This document shows positions 22,576 to 32,619 of a stretch of 32,668 nucleotides of DNA, in pieces; position 1 is the first letter of the stretch; each line of letters opens with the position of its first letter. This DNA is from Paracamarosporium sp. OC-R06-R3. Its lineage: Eukaryota > Ascomycota > Dothideomycetes > Pleosporales > Didymosphaeriaceae. The notes beneath the pieces were generated by a model. That model did no database searches, was not told the DNA's origin, and saw nothing but the letters and a program-made list of their open reading frames with translations. The stretch covers positions 1-32,668 of the forward strand of contig JACVRA010000100.1 in NCBI GenBank assembly GCA_019828545.1, in the 5' to 3' direction. The position numbers were made by a program, and so were the translations under genes.

Positions 22576-22715
22576 CGGTTGTTCCGCCCGTGTCGAAGTT
22601 TCTGCCGGGCCTTCCGGTATCTGATCAGCGCCGATCCCACGGCACAACCGTGCTTCACGACTTCATCAGGTTGTTTTTACATACAATCAATTGATATCTT
22701 CCATCGGCTTTTCCG
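22576..22715. promoter_or_regulatory. Four CGG-N5-CCG operators, hydrolase/TF2 promoter
   Basis: CGGTTGTTCCG (22576-22586), CGGGCCTTCCG (22606-22616), CGGCACAACCG (22640-22650) and CGGCTTTTCCG (22705-22715) lie in the 320-bp divergent promoter. Three share a CGGNNNTTCCG form. Inverted CGG triplets at a fixed spacing are the classic Zn2Cys6 dimer site. Their position next to the TF2 gene suggests autoregulation. Confidence 0.7.
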
Positions 22716-22738
22716 TAAAATTCGTGCTGTCGCAGTCC

Positions 22739-24649
22739 ATGTCGCTTACCCCTCACCTAGAGTCATGCACCCCTCAATCACGCAAGCGCAAACGTAATGG
22801 AGGTGATCTGTTAGGTGCACGACCGCCCAGAACGTTGCAAGCCTGTCTTCCATGGTATGTCGAACGGTATCTGTGCAAGCAAGATAATTGTAGCTTACAT
22901 GGTACTAGTCGGCGCCGGAAAATCAAATGCGATGGCAAAAGACCACATTGCTATCACTGCATTCGCTTCAAGGATAGCTGTGAATGGCCTCAAAATGATA
23001 TACCAGCCCCTTATGCGACGAGTATCTCAGACCTCAGCTCCTCGGCTACACATAACTGTCTCTCCAAGGAGCAAGCACAATTACTCGTAAAGAGCTTTTT
23101 CTCGATGCCACAATTTGCACTTGTGCGGCAATTCTTTCACTCTCCAACATTCGATAACATCGATTTCGAATGCCATCCTCTGTTTCTGCAAATTAGTCTC
23201 TGTTGTTTAGCCGCATTGCATCTTCCTGAAACCGAAGCGTATGTACACTTCGACGGCACGACTCCGGCAGACATATCGACTCAACTTGCCGCTGTCAGTC
23301 AAATTTTGTCTATGGAGAGTTGTTTCCAGTCGACTGTCGAGAATATACAGGCCAATATTCTGATGGCATGGAGGGAATTAATTGCTGGAAATGGCAATCT
23401 TGCCTGGATGTACACAGGGCTTTCCATTCGCATGGCTCAAGCCTTGCGACTAGGAAGAGAGTACCACCAACGTCATTCAGCAGTGGATCGTGAGATTCGG
23501 AGGCGAACCATGTGGATAGTCTTCGTAACAGATCGGCTAGTCTCGTATGTAATGGCGCGCCCACAGACACTGGTAACCGCCAAGCTGGTAATACAATTAC
23601 CAGCTCCAGAAACCTCGTTTGTCTTCGAGGAAGCGTACGTTGGGCCGAATATACACCAGCTAGGAGAAAAGGATTCTACGGAACTCAACGTCCTCGCATA
23701 TTTAATCAAGACGATCGACTTGTGGGGAATATGTTATAATGCATTCGCCAACTTGGCGATAGAGACGACAACACCCTCGGGAGACAACGAGGGTGCCCTA
23801 TCGCAAGCCGAATGTGATATCGAAAATTGGGAGACACGATTGCCGCCTCGTCTCCAGTGGTCACAGCAGAATTATCGTGCCCATAAACGGATGGGGCACG
23901 GAAATCTCTTTGTGATACTTCATTTACTCCTTCTACACTCACACTGTATCAGCAAGCAGAGCCATCTGCCTTTCAAGGAACTTTTTGGATCGATGAATAC
24001 GAGACAATCAGCGGCAGCAGATGCATGTCTGAGATACGCTGAACAAGTTACAAGCATTTCAGTCTTTCTTTACAATGGCGACGAAGAAGACCGCTCAAAC
24101 CTTTTCTCGCCAATGTGCGGGCTTGCCATAACATGCACCGCAAGCATATGGATTTGGTCTCTTGGTGCCACGAAGATCCCCGCTGATCTAGGACCAGGCA
24201 GCATGTTTCAGCAAGGCCCTGTCATGCAGTCCAATCTGGACAAGCTAACCACCATTATCCGCTCTTGGGCAAAGATTTGGAAGCTCGCTCAAGGATGGCT
24301 TGACATCATCGATCTTCTGACAGAGTATTTTGATGTGGTCTCTGGAGAGCGGTCTGTGAGTGCGACCGTTCCTGATGGTGATGGATCTGACGAGACTTCT
24401 CCGGATCGAATAACACTCGGAAGTGGCTTTCCAGAACCTAATTCCATGCAGGATACATTTAAAAGAGTTTATTTCTTGATGGGTGCTGCTGCAGAGTCTC
24501 CCGATCTTCGTCAGCAACATGCAAGGCTCCAAATACAGAGTTCTTGGAGACAGATGTGGTTGGGATCCGCCTTGCCTTTGCCAGAACTGGAAAATTGGCT
24601 AGAGGATCTGAATTCTAGTATAGAATATGAGGGCCAAACATTCAACTAG
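22739..24649 (+). CDS. Zn2Cys6 fungal transcription factor (TF2)
   Basis: Two exons, 22739-22854 and 22909-24649, give 618 residues. The first in-frame ATG is at 22739. The 54-nt intron (22855-22908, GTATGT to CTAG) is a multiple of three with no stop, so the unspliced frame is open, but only splicing completes the zinc cluster: C36, C39, C46, C53, C56 and C63 with RRRKIK between. A basic KRKR stretch precedes it as a possible nuclear signal. The central part matches the fungal-specific transcription factor domain, with the WMYTGLSIRMAQALRL and RRRTMWIVFVTDR helices. Divergent from the hydrolase and convergent with DAO2. It is the best candidate to bind the CGG-N5-CCG sites in this module. 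Confidence 0.92.
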   Translation: MSLTPHLESCTPQSRKRKRNGGDLLGARPPRTLQACLPWYVERYLCKQDNCSLHGTSRRRKIKCDGKRPHCYHCIRFKDSCEWPQNDIPAPYATSISDLSSSATHNCLSKEQAQLLVKSFFSMPQFALVRQFFHSPTFDNIDFECHPLFLQISLCCLAALHLPETEAYVHFDGTTPADISTQLAAVSQILSMESCFQSTVENIQANILMAWRELIAGNGNLAWMYTGLSIRMAQALRLGREYHQRHSAVDREIRRRTMWIVFVTDRLVSYVMARPQTLVTAKLVIQLPAPETSFVFEEAYVGPNIHQLGEKDSTELNVLAYLIKTIDLWGICYNAFANLAIETTTPSGDNEGALSQAECDIENWETRLPPRLQWSQQNYRAHKRMGHGNLFVILHLLLLHSHCISKQSHLPFKELFGSMNTRQSAAADACLRYAEQVTSISVFLYNGDEEDRSNLFSPMCGLAITCTASIWIWSLGATKIPADLGPGSMFQQGPVMQSNLDKLTTIIRSWAKIWKLAQGWLDIIDLLTEYFDVVSGERSVSATVPDGDGSDETSPDRITLGSGFPEPNSMQDTFKRVYFLMGAAAESPDLRQQHARLQIQSSWRQMWLGSALPLPELENWLEDLNSSIEYEGQTFN

Positions 24650-24780
24650 AAAAGATTTGAAATATGATTCATTCCTCGGCTATTAACATAAATTGTATGA
24701 ACTTCGCCTGATTACGAGCGTTAGATCGTCAAATCGGGTTTGGAAAAATGACTCGAGTCAGCAACGCCTTCGTGGTGACT

Positions 24781-26072
24781 TTAGAGACGTGCGTGGGTTT
24801 CCAAAAGATCCACGGCTTCTTTCGCCATTCCCCTGAGCTCTATGTCAGCGTTTTCCATTGCTAGTTGGTCGTTGTCCCTAACCATGAAGCTTGATATCCG
24901 GCACCGGATGCACCGTAGTTGTGGATCACGAGAGACCCATCAATCGATTCACGTTCGATCCTTGGACCACCTTTCCTCGCCGCTGGGTATGATCAGTATT
25001 GAATTTAACAATTCGAAGAGGAATCATACGTCGTAGGCCAACCGCATGATAAATCACTTTCAAGTCTTCCGGCTTCCCAAGATCAGGGCATAGTTCACAA
25101 CACCGCCTCTTGATATCTTCCGCAAAATCCAGGTCGACTTCCCCATCCCACACTCCATCTAGTCGACATCCTCCAAGGATGACGCCACCTCGAGGGTATC
25201 GCGGAAAGACATATGTCGTATTTGCATCAACTCTTCTAGGAGAGCGGAAATACATTTGTTCAATGGGCTTTTTAGGCGTCTCGACGAGCATGACTTGGCC
25301 CTGCGAATCTATCAGATGCATATCTATGCATGATCAGCAAAATACTAACCTTTGAAGGATACATGTTACGATCCTCAATGCCTTTCAGAGTGAACGATCC
25401 TAAACCTGTACAATTGAAGATTGCTTTAGCCGAGGAAAACTGACCCAGCAAGGTTCTGATATCTTCATAAAACCCGCGATGGACATCTATGCCAGCAATA
25501 TTGACTTGAACTTGTAGCCTGTGCCGTATCAGTGGGCTGGGGATTTATGTTGGTCTTTCATACTGACCAGGGTAAGTATGCTTGAGTATTGATCATGAAA
25601 CTCGACAGATCGAAGCCGAAGGAAGCTCCCTGAGGTAGTTGGTGTTCCGGAATCTCATCAAGGCCACCAACTAGCGACTCATACCAAATCTTCCCTGTAC
25701 CATCCGACAGAACCTCTGCTTGGTCAATGGGACTGTCGAATACTGCGCTGATCTTCATCCTTGTTATTCCTGCTTCGGGAACATTTTCAGAAAGTTCTTG
25801 AAACTTCTTGAAGGTCACCCCATCCCATTGCTCTTGTCGGCCGTTATCTGTAGCAGTGGAAAGCCAGTTTGCTCCAGCCCATGGTGACGTGTAGTCAATG
25901 CTTCTATCTCCCGGAAGGTACTTGGCTATAACGATGACTTCGGCTGTATGGTTACGTGCCTTGAGTTCCAGTGCTGTAGTGAGTCCCACTACCCCGGCGC
26001 CGAGAACAACGTATTGCTCTAAACGACGCAGTCAGAATGACGACTACCAAGCGAGAATGGAGTCGTACGCAT
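24781..26072 (-). CDS. Peroxisomal FAD-dependent D-amino-acid oxidase (DAO2)
   Basis: Same reaction class as DAO1. Six exons on the minus strand, 26072-26069, 26018-25568, 25518-25350, 25300-25030, 24982-24883 and 24832-24781, give 348 residues. Introns are 47-50 nt and all GT-AG. The first exon has only four coding bases (ATGC); this model restores GAGVVG at residues 8-13. Further motifs are SPWAGAN, GLRPAR, and the signature VIHNYGASGAGYQASWGMA at residues 317-335. The C-terminus is ARL, a canonical PTS1. It converges with TF2 at 131 bp and is divergent from MFS2. None of its introns coincides with those of DAO1, so the two are old paralogs. Confidence 0.92.
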
Positions 26073-26312
26073 TTTTCTTTGGCTGATATGTCTAGTGGAC
26101 TACGAAGGCGATGGGATGGCCAATGGTAATGGAATCGATCCGAACTTATGAACGAGATTGCAAGCAGGATAATCGTACCTCCTAAATAAGGTTCGTAGCG
26201 TTGTGCTGATTATGATACAGTGGTCCAAATTTATCGTGAGGTTAGCAAGCGCTGGCAAGTCGTACGTTGAACTATGTTGTTCGTGATTCCAATGCAACTT
26301 CACAGGGTGGTT

Positions 26313-26377
26313 CGGAAGGACCGTGGTGGAGCCCATCACGTGAGCGGTACTTCCGTATCATCAGATCGGATTCCCCG
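26313..26377. promoter_or_regulatory. Three CGG-N5-CCG operators, DAO2/MFS2 promoter
   Basis: CGGAAGGACCG (26313-26323), CGGTACTTCCG (26345-26355) and CGGATTCCCCG (26367-26377) lie in the 517-bp divergent promoter (26073-26589). The first, on the other strand, and the second fit CGGNNNTTCCG as at the TF2 promoter. Spacing between sites is 32 and 22 bp centre to centre. Shared control of DAO2 and MFS2 is the likely role. Confidence 0.7.
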
Positions 26378-26589
26378 CCCCTCTTTCTTGACTAGCCAAG
26401 ACGCCATTGGAACTTTGTCGGTTACCTTCCAAGCCTACTGCATGTCCTTATCATGCTTAGCCAAACAGCACCTGAGCGTATACATATCTCAGTTCCGGAT
26501 ACGTCACCCGAAGATGTCGAAGAGTATATGAATCTTTGAAGTTCGCTGGTTTTAATTTTAATTCCATACTCTGCATCGACATTGTCAGA

Positions 26590-28360
26590 ATGGCCGAAAC
26601 GAAAGAAAAAGTCCCAAATCTTTGTCCTACCTCCAAAGACGACATGGATGAGGGTGTGATCATCAATAGTCATGATCCTGCTATCATCAAGGCGTATCTC
26701 CGTAGATGCGACCTCTTCCTGATTCCTATACTGAGTTGGATATACCTCCTGAAGTCAGCTAAGTCCTAAAATGCTATCTGGAACAGAAGTGCTAACATCG
26801 ATAGTGCACTTGACCGGTCAAATCTTGGAAATGCGCACACAGCCGGTCTTACTGAGGATCTCGGCATGGACGACAAGCAGTACAACATGGTCCTTACGTT
26901 TTACTACGTTCCATTCGTCTTATTCGGCCCTGTTGGATCTGTGTTATCTAAAGTTATTTCTGCTAAGTATGCTTTATCGGGCATGATGATCGCATTTGGA
27001 ATTGCTTCTATGTGCGCGGGTGCGGTCAAAAACTATGCTGGACTTTTCGCCTGTCGCTTTATTATCGGCATCTTCGAAGCAGGATTCCTATCGTCGTAAG
27101 TATTTTAAAACACTACATTATGAACGCCAGCTGATGTATATCAGGGTCGTTGTCTATCTTTCCTCGTTCTACACACGAAGTGAAATTGCCTCACGCATCG
27201 GGCTCTTTTATGCGGCCCACGTCATCGCAGCGGCCTTCGGTGGTCTTCTCGCATACGGGGGTTAGTAGTCGATTTTCACATTTCCATCATGTACTGACCC
27301 TTCTCGGCAGTTTTCCACATCACTTCTGGACCGCTCTACCCCTGGGCTTACTTGTTTCTGCTTGAAGGTGGATTGACTATTCTGTCGGCATTCGCAGCTT
27401 TCTTCATATTACCAATGGATCTAAAGCGGGCATGCTTCCTAACACAAGAACAGAAACAAGCTGGTATCAACAGGATGTTGGCCGATTCACTTGATAGTGA
27501 AGATACAGCTTTCAAATGGAGCGATGCCGTCCGCGATTTCAAGACGATCCACATCTACATCCGTACAGTTATCATCTTTTCTTTTGGGGTACTAATCGGA
27601 ACAAATTCCAACTTCCTTCCAATAATAGTGAGGCGGCTAGGTTATTCCGTTGTTAAGACCAACTTAGTAAGTCAACAATTGACTATAGATGGTTTAGATG
27701 CTTACGGAAATCTAGTACACCGTGGCACCCTCTGTAACTTCAGCGATCACTCTGCTGGCGTTTTGCTACTCATCTGACTATTTTGGCGAACGTGGACTAC
27801 ATATGTGTGCTGTTCTCATCATCGCAATCGTTGGCTATATCCTCTTGATGACTGCCGACCTCGAAACGCAGAAAGGGGTCACATATTTTGCTGTGTTCCT
27901 TTGCACCATTGGAGTAGGGTTCCGATCTAGCACTGGTTTCGTTGACACTGACAATTTATCAAGTCCTATCCTATGAGCGTAATATTTTCCGCTTGGACAG
28001 TGTCTAACACAACAAATATGAGCGCTAGAGCCTTAACTATGGGAGTTTTAATTGCTCTTGGTAAGAACCATATACTGTCGAAGAACCAGTCTTCTTGCAC
28101 ATATACTAATACTTATGATAGGTAATTCCGCTGGACTTGTGTCGAGTAACATATTCTTTGACGACGAAGCGCCCCGCTACATGACTGCTCTCAAGATCAA
28201 TTGCACCATGGCTGGGGTTTCTTTGGTGTCGTGTTTCGGATATACGATGTGGATGCGATATGAGAACAAGCGCCGAGATAGGGTCTATGGGAAACACGAC
28301 CAGTACCAGACGGCTGGCGTTGGCGACCCACGAGACCCCAACTTTAGATTTCAGCCATAA
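26590..28360 (+). CDS. MFS permease, ACS/nicotinate-permease-like family (MFS2)
   Basis: Proton-coupled importer of the anion:cation symporter family. Seven exons, 26590-26753, 26805-27095, 27145-27260, 27311-27666, 27716-27913, 27964-28060 and 28122-28360, give 486 residues. The six introns are 49-61 nt and all GT-AG. Family marks are RRCDLFLIPILSW before TM1, NALDRSNLGNA after it, RFIIGIFEAGF in TM4, IGSYP in the later half and DDEAPRY near the last helices, with about twelve hydrophobic segments. Divergent from DAO2 across three CGG-N5-CCG sites, so probably co-expressed. Compared with MFS1 it has four more introns and only family-level similarity. The substrate is unknown. Confidence 0.92.
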
Positions 28361-29178
28361 AGAAAAAGGGTCTACAAGTTATAGAGACATCTTATCTTCT
28401 GGCCATAATAGTAGTGAGAAGCTGAACGCATGGTACCATTTATAGTTTTTAGATTCAAAAATAGAATAATTGAAGTTCAATGTTTCTTATTTTAAGTCGG
28501 AGAGTTTTTTGATTGTATATTAGATTGCTTACCAATGTCTTCTTGACTAGGCAGGATCACAAGGTTTTTGACGTAGTTCTTTAGCTCCAGTCGACTATGT
28601 ACTTCCACCGTCCCACAAGATGGAAAAGATTGTGCCACATCTGCATTAAACGTTCGGACCTCCAGGCGTCGTTTATATTAATGTCAGTCAAATCTCGGAG
28701 ACCGACGTAGAGCACGATGAAGTGAGTAAGTGTTGTATGTAAATCTATCTTGAACGTTCTGACCTTGTTTGCCTTAATGGTAATCAAATTTCGATGAGGG
28801 ACGATAATGAAGAGGGGTCATACAATGGCGTACCGTAGAGACGGTTCACGGGTGGAAATCTTTGCAATCACCCCGAACAAGAACTAAGTACATTATCTGT
28901 GTCTTTCCCTAGTCTCCGGTGGGTTTTGCTTCTGTCATGGTTGCATGAAACATCGTCGACGTCTGCGAAAATGGGGGTCGCCGCCCACGCATAATGCTAC
29001 CTTCCTATTAGCATCACATATCACGTCTTCTATCCCGATGGGGCCGTGCCCATGGGTCCGGGTAGGCATCAACATTGAACTCTAGCAGTGCCTCTGTAGT
29101 GTGATGATGTGTGGAATATTACCATTTACTTCACATTCTTTTGAGCGCGGCACTGATTACGGTTATTTGCTGTTGAAA
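28361..29178. other. Intergenic region
   Basis: 818 bp. Its only noteworthy part is the minus-strand remnant at 28581-28787. I see no RNA gene, repeat or inverted CGG-N5-CCG site in it. Confidence 0.4.
28581..28787 (-). pseudogene. Possible F-box/LRR C-terminal remnant
   Basis: Minus-strand open frame of 68 codons whose leucine spacing (LRDLTDI and following Trp-rich text) recalls the C-terminal part of fungal F-box/LRR proteins. No F-box is upstream. The similarity is weak and could be chance. Confidence 0.22.
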
Positions 29179-30045
29179 ATGCGCTCTATTTTCGCCATAA
29201 TTTTCTACGTTTTCTTTTGTTTCCAATGCGTTACAGCAACCGATGTGAGAAAGTACAAAAAGCCAAACAAAAGCAGAGTCAACGTTCAGCTCGACCAAAT
29301 GCTAGCCGCGGCCGATGCTGAGCCACAACGCCTGAAAATGCCGAATTCGGGCTCAAGGGGAGCTCGATTAATTATCATGGCACACCACAAGGTGTCTCGC
29401 CCAATCTCCGACCTCCAACTCATCAAGGTTGCGATAGACGGTTTCGTGGACATGCTCAGAAACGGTGGACTATACGAAGTCGGCAAGAAGGCTCTCCCCG
29501 GAGTACTGACAGCTTTCTACTTCGACAATCAAATCATTCCAGCTAGCTCACAAAAAGGAAGAGGCGCTCTTACGTACACTCAAGGCAATGGCTTAGAGTG
29601 GTCAGGGACTGCGTTGCCCCTAACGAGAAGTCGAACCAAGCCAATTGCGGAGAGATGAGCGCTTTGCACATCTTCAAACATCTATATCCCACAAAACCTA
29701 TCTGTCTGGAAAATATCGTCATCCTTACCGTTAGATGTGATAATGATGAAGTAAGGAACAGCGACATTCACAAATGCGAAGAAAAAGAACTTGAAGTTTA
29801 CCCTCCCTGTGATCCACCCCAAGTGAGTCTGTTTCTGATTGCTTCGCTACCAGAAAGACTATAACTCACTCCAAAACTTACAGGGCGGTGGTTTCGAATT
29901 GTTGATTGGCCCGAACAAGGTCATCGAAAGACACATCCCCCCCATTGTTTGGACAGACACTGGAAACGCGGCTGTTACCTACTCCACGGAAGACTGGGAT
30001 CTGACGCCTCTAGATCTTTTATCTCTTGCGGCTCTAGCGCAATAA
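29179..30045 (+). CDS. Small secreted protein, possible deaminase-like fold
   Basis: ATG at 29179 opens a hydrophobic signal peptide of about 20 residues ending VTA. The reading frame must change between 29573 and 29606: either a 32-nt intron (29574-29605, GTACAC to GTCAG) or a frameshift. A normal 61-nt GT-AG intron follows (29823-29883). With both removed the frame totals 257 residues and ends at 30045. The middle exon has NCGE (residues 145-148) and PPC (198-200), recalling the C-x-E and PC zinc motifs of cytidine-deaminase-like domains, but a PCxxC second cysteine is absent. Function is not established. It stands alone, not coupled to the catabolic module, and could be an effector-like secreted protein or a decaying gene. 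Confidence 0.5.
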
Positions 30046-30610
30046 TGAAGGAAACATTCCGTCGGAAAATGTCTTGTGGGCCGTATGTTGGTCAGGGGTT
30101 TGGAGGTTCCAAAATCCCGTTCAAATACTTCCTCCGCATACAGATGCTTCTATTCTCTCTTGTACATTATGCTGCCATATTCCCCAGCCTGAGATTTCTC
30201 TCACTTACTTCAATACTTGATTTCGAATATTTTATCTAAAGGGCTCGTATCAGCCTGTCGAACAATGCCAAATTAAAGGTGGGATGCCGATGCGGGCCAG
30301 TATGCTAGACCAGTAACCAAGCGTGGAAGTAGCGATCGATATGGGAGAGTCCTGCTTCAGAGGATATAAATAAGATTAGAGCTTAGTGAAAAGCCTGCTC
30401 AAAACGCTGCTTAACAGGCTGAGGATTTCAAGGATCGCCCGCTTCACAGGTGATCGTGAACACCAAATACAACGCATAATAGACCAACTGCTCAACTCTC
30501 AATAGGTAAGCTTGACATACCTGAGACTGTATCGTGAGTCTAAGGCTTAAGTCTTATGTGATGCCTCGAGTATTAATGTCCTTTTGAGAGCCTAGTAGCC
30601 AATCAGAAAA
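30046..30610. other. Intergenic region, nothing recognised
   Basis: 565 bp with no open frame of substance, no repeats and no recognisable regulatory motif. Confidence 0.5.
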
Positions 30611-32114
30611 TTAAAATATCAGGGTGAATTGTGCACTTTTACGGTCAGTCTATATCTACTTATCACATCGGTTCGATGCCTCGCTCTCGTGGATGATCTT
30701 ATGTGGTAAATATATTCCTTGGAAGATTGCCTCAAGCTCATTAATCCTATTGAAATGGACTGCATCAGAGCTCTTTTGGAGGAACAAGCCGACCTCCTTA
30801 AGATGCGGTGTAGTCTTCCATGCAGTCTCTGAAAGTCAGGATCTAAGCTGAAGCTATTCGTCATCTCGGTCGGTGAAAGGCAAGTAATGATTCGTGTCGT
30901 CATCGCTAGTTGTCACAACCTCAACATTAGGAGGTATGCTATCTTCCAGTCGTCTTGTATATGAGTCTGTCTAGCCATCCCAGTTTGGAAGCAACAATCT
31001 GAGTGGTGCCTTGAGTTGCTTGATGTTGACTATACTACGCAGACCACTCAGAGAACCTCGAATCTCTAGATTCTGAATCTCGGAATTAAACTACGGGCTT
31101 TTATGTCGACACTGTTTTGAGATCCCGGAGAGTGTCCTGGACTACAAGCAATACTTCAACAAATCTATTCAGATCCATCTTATTAGTAATTAGCGGATCG
31201 ACATCAGGTATGTGTTTCTAGACCCAGCGTAGCTCCCTCAGAGCCCGAGTTCTCTTAAGAATCTGTCCTAGAAAGTCGACGTAGATATGTGTCAGAGATA
31301 GTGATACAAGATAACTTAGCTCTGGTAGGTCTACTGGACTAAACAGGAAGGATTTAGGGTTTAGATATCAGCCTAAGATACTGCGCACTAACGGAAGGCT
31401 TAGAAGAGCTATCATATCCTTGAGTTTACAAAAGTCCGGATTGTTCTCAGGCCATGGGGTTATAGGCCAAGGGAGTAAGATATATTCAAGATGTTAGAAC
31501 CTAGAATTCCCATGATTTGATGGGTCAAAAACAGCAGACTGAAAAATCTTCCTAAGGAACTGATTCTCCATGTCCCGCGCTGCCGTCAGCGAATTCCTAG
31601 AGAGTTCCGTTTTCTCAGGGTCTAGTAAGACGACCGAATTTTTGACGCAGAAACCCTTAAAGTTAAGCAGTCTTAATAGGAGTAATGCGACAAAAGCTTT
31701 TAGGTTACCTATACGCAATTTTTCTGTCTAAATGTCAGCGTACGCAAGACTAGAATGCGAGATAAAGGGCACAAATTTGGACATCCCATCCTCATTAGTT
31801 AGTTGCAGTGGAGAAGTTTTAGGTATTTCGCTTATATTACAATATCTCCAGCCATCCGCCGGTTCGTCATCGCGCAAAAGAATAGAGTCCACATAGGCTG
31901 TTAGCTTAGCCTTGTTAAAAATACTTCGACAAAGATAAACTATAGAGCGTAGGTTATCTAGATGTGTAGTAAGGTTAATTTAAGAATAGCGCAGCAGCGT
32001 TGCGCATTCGTATGGCCTCTTGCTTACGAGACTCACAGCGAATAGGTCGCGGAACGACACGTGCTGGAGAATGGAGTTGATGAGTTCCGTGGGACAGTCA
32101 GGAAAAGATGCCAT
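30611..32114 (-). pseudogene. F-box/LRR protein pseudogene
   Basis: The start ATG at 32114 opens an F-box at the very N-terminus (FPDCPTELINSILQHVSFRD and onward). The frame stops at 31980 with TAA, but protein-like leucine-rich sequence continues on the same strand for about 1.5 kb to 30611. It is interrupted by several TAG, TAA and TGA codons and at least one frameshift near 31060-31100. Length matches fungal F-box/LRR proteins of about 500 residues. Several stops sit where Gln or Trp is expected, so RIP or a similar C-to-T process is a likely cause. F-box proteins recruit targets to SCF ubiquitin ligases; this copy is very unlikely to do so. The plus-strand frame at 32061-32429 is partly antisense to it. 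Confidence 0.65.
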
Positions 32115-32542
32115 GATTTTGATTGTGATGCGAGAGGGAGCGCAAAGACAATAAGAGGCGCCCGAAGAGCTTTTATTGAAGCGCTCGAAGCTGTGCAATG
32201 TCGACACTCTTGGGCACGTAACGACCTATTTTGGGTGTCAGCAGATCCACTGGACTGGAATTACGGAGGTCGACGGGAAATGAGAATATCGGATGTAGGA
32301 AGTGTACTGATTGATCAGTTTTATGTTCTGGCAGCCATGTACCACGGCGAGCAGTTAATCTTAATAGCCTACGATCAAGCGAACGCGTTAATAAAAATCA
32401 TGACATTACGTATGTTGAGAAATTGCTGAACTAGGAGAATCTAGTTAATCAGACAAAGTAAACTGACTTGCACAAGAAAGAGCGGTTAAAAGAAAGGACA
32501 TGCCCCGCTCCGAGAACCCGTACGCTCTGTAACGTGTCTGTG

Positions 32543-32569
32543 CGCGCGATGCGCGGATTCGCGCGATGC
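32543..32569. repeat. 10-bp direct repeat CGCGCGATGC
   Basis: Exact copies at 32543-32552 and 32560-32569, 17 bp apart, 50-75 bp upstream of the putative transposase start. They could be subterminal transposase-binding repeats. The rest of 32115-32619 holds nothing I recognise. Confidence 0.4.
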
Positions 32570-32619
32570 AACACGAACACCAAAACACCCTACTTTCAAC
32601 ACGCGATAACTCCACCAAC

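Noticed and set aside
26019..26047. 29-nt first intron in DAO2
   Set aside because: It keeps the frame but is far shorter than all other introns in the gene. The 50-nt alternative with a four-base exon also keeps the frame and fits the branch point.
32061..32429. 122-codon plus-strand ORF
   Set aside because: Its first part is antisense to the F-box start, and the translation shows no recognisable family.
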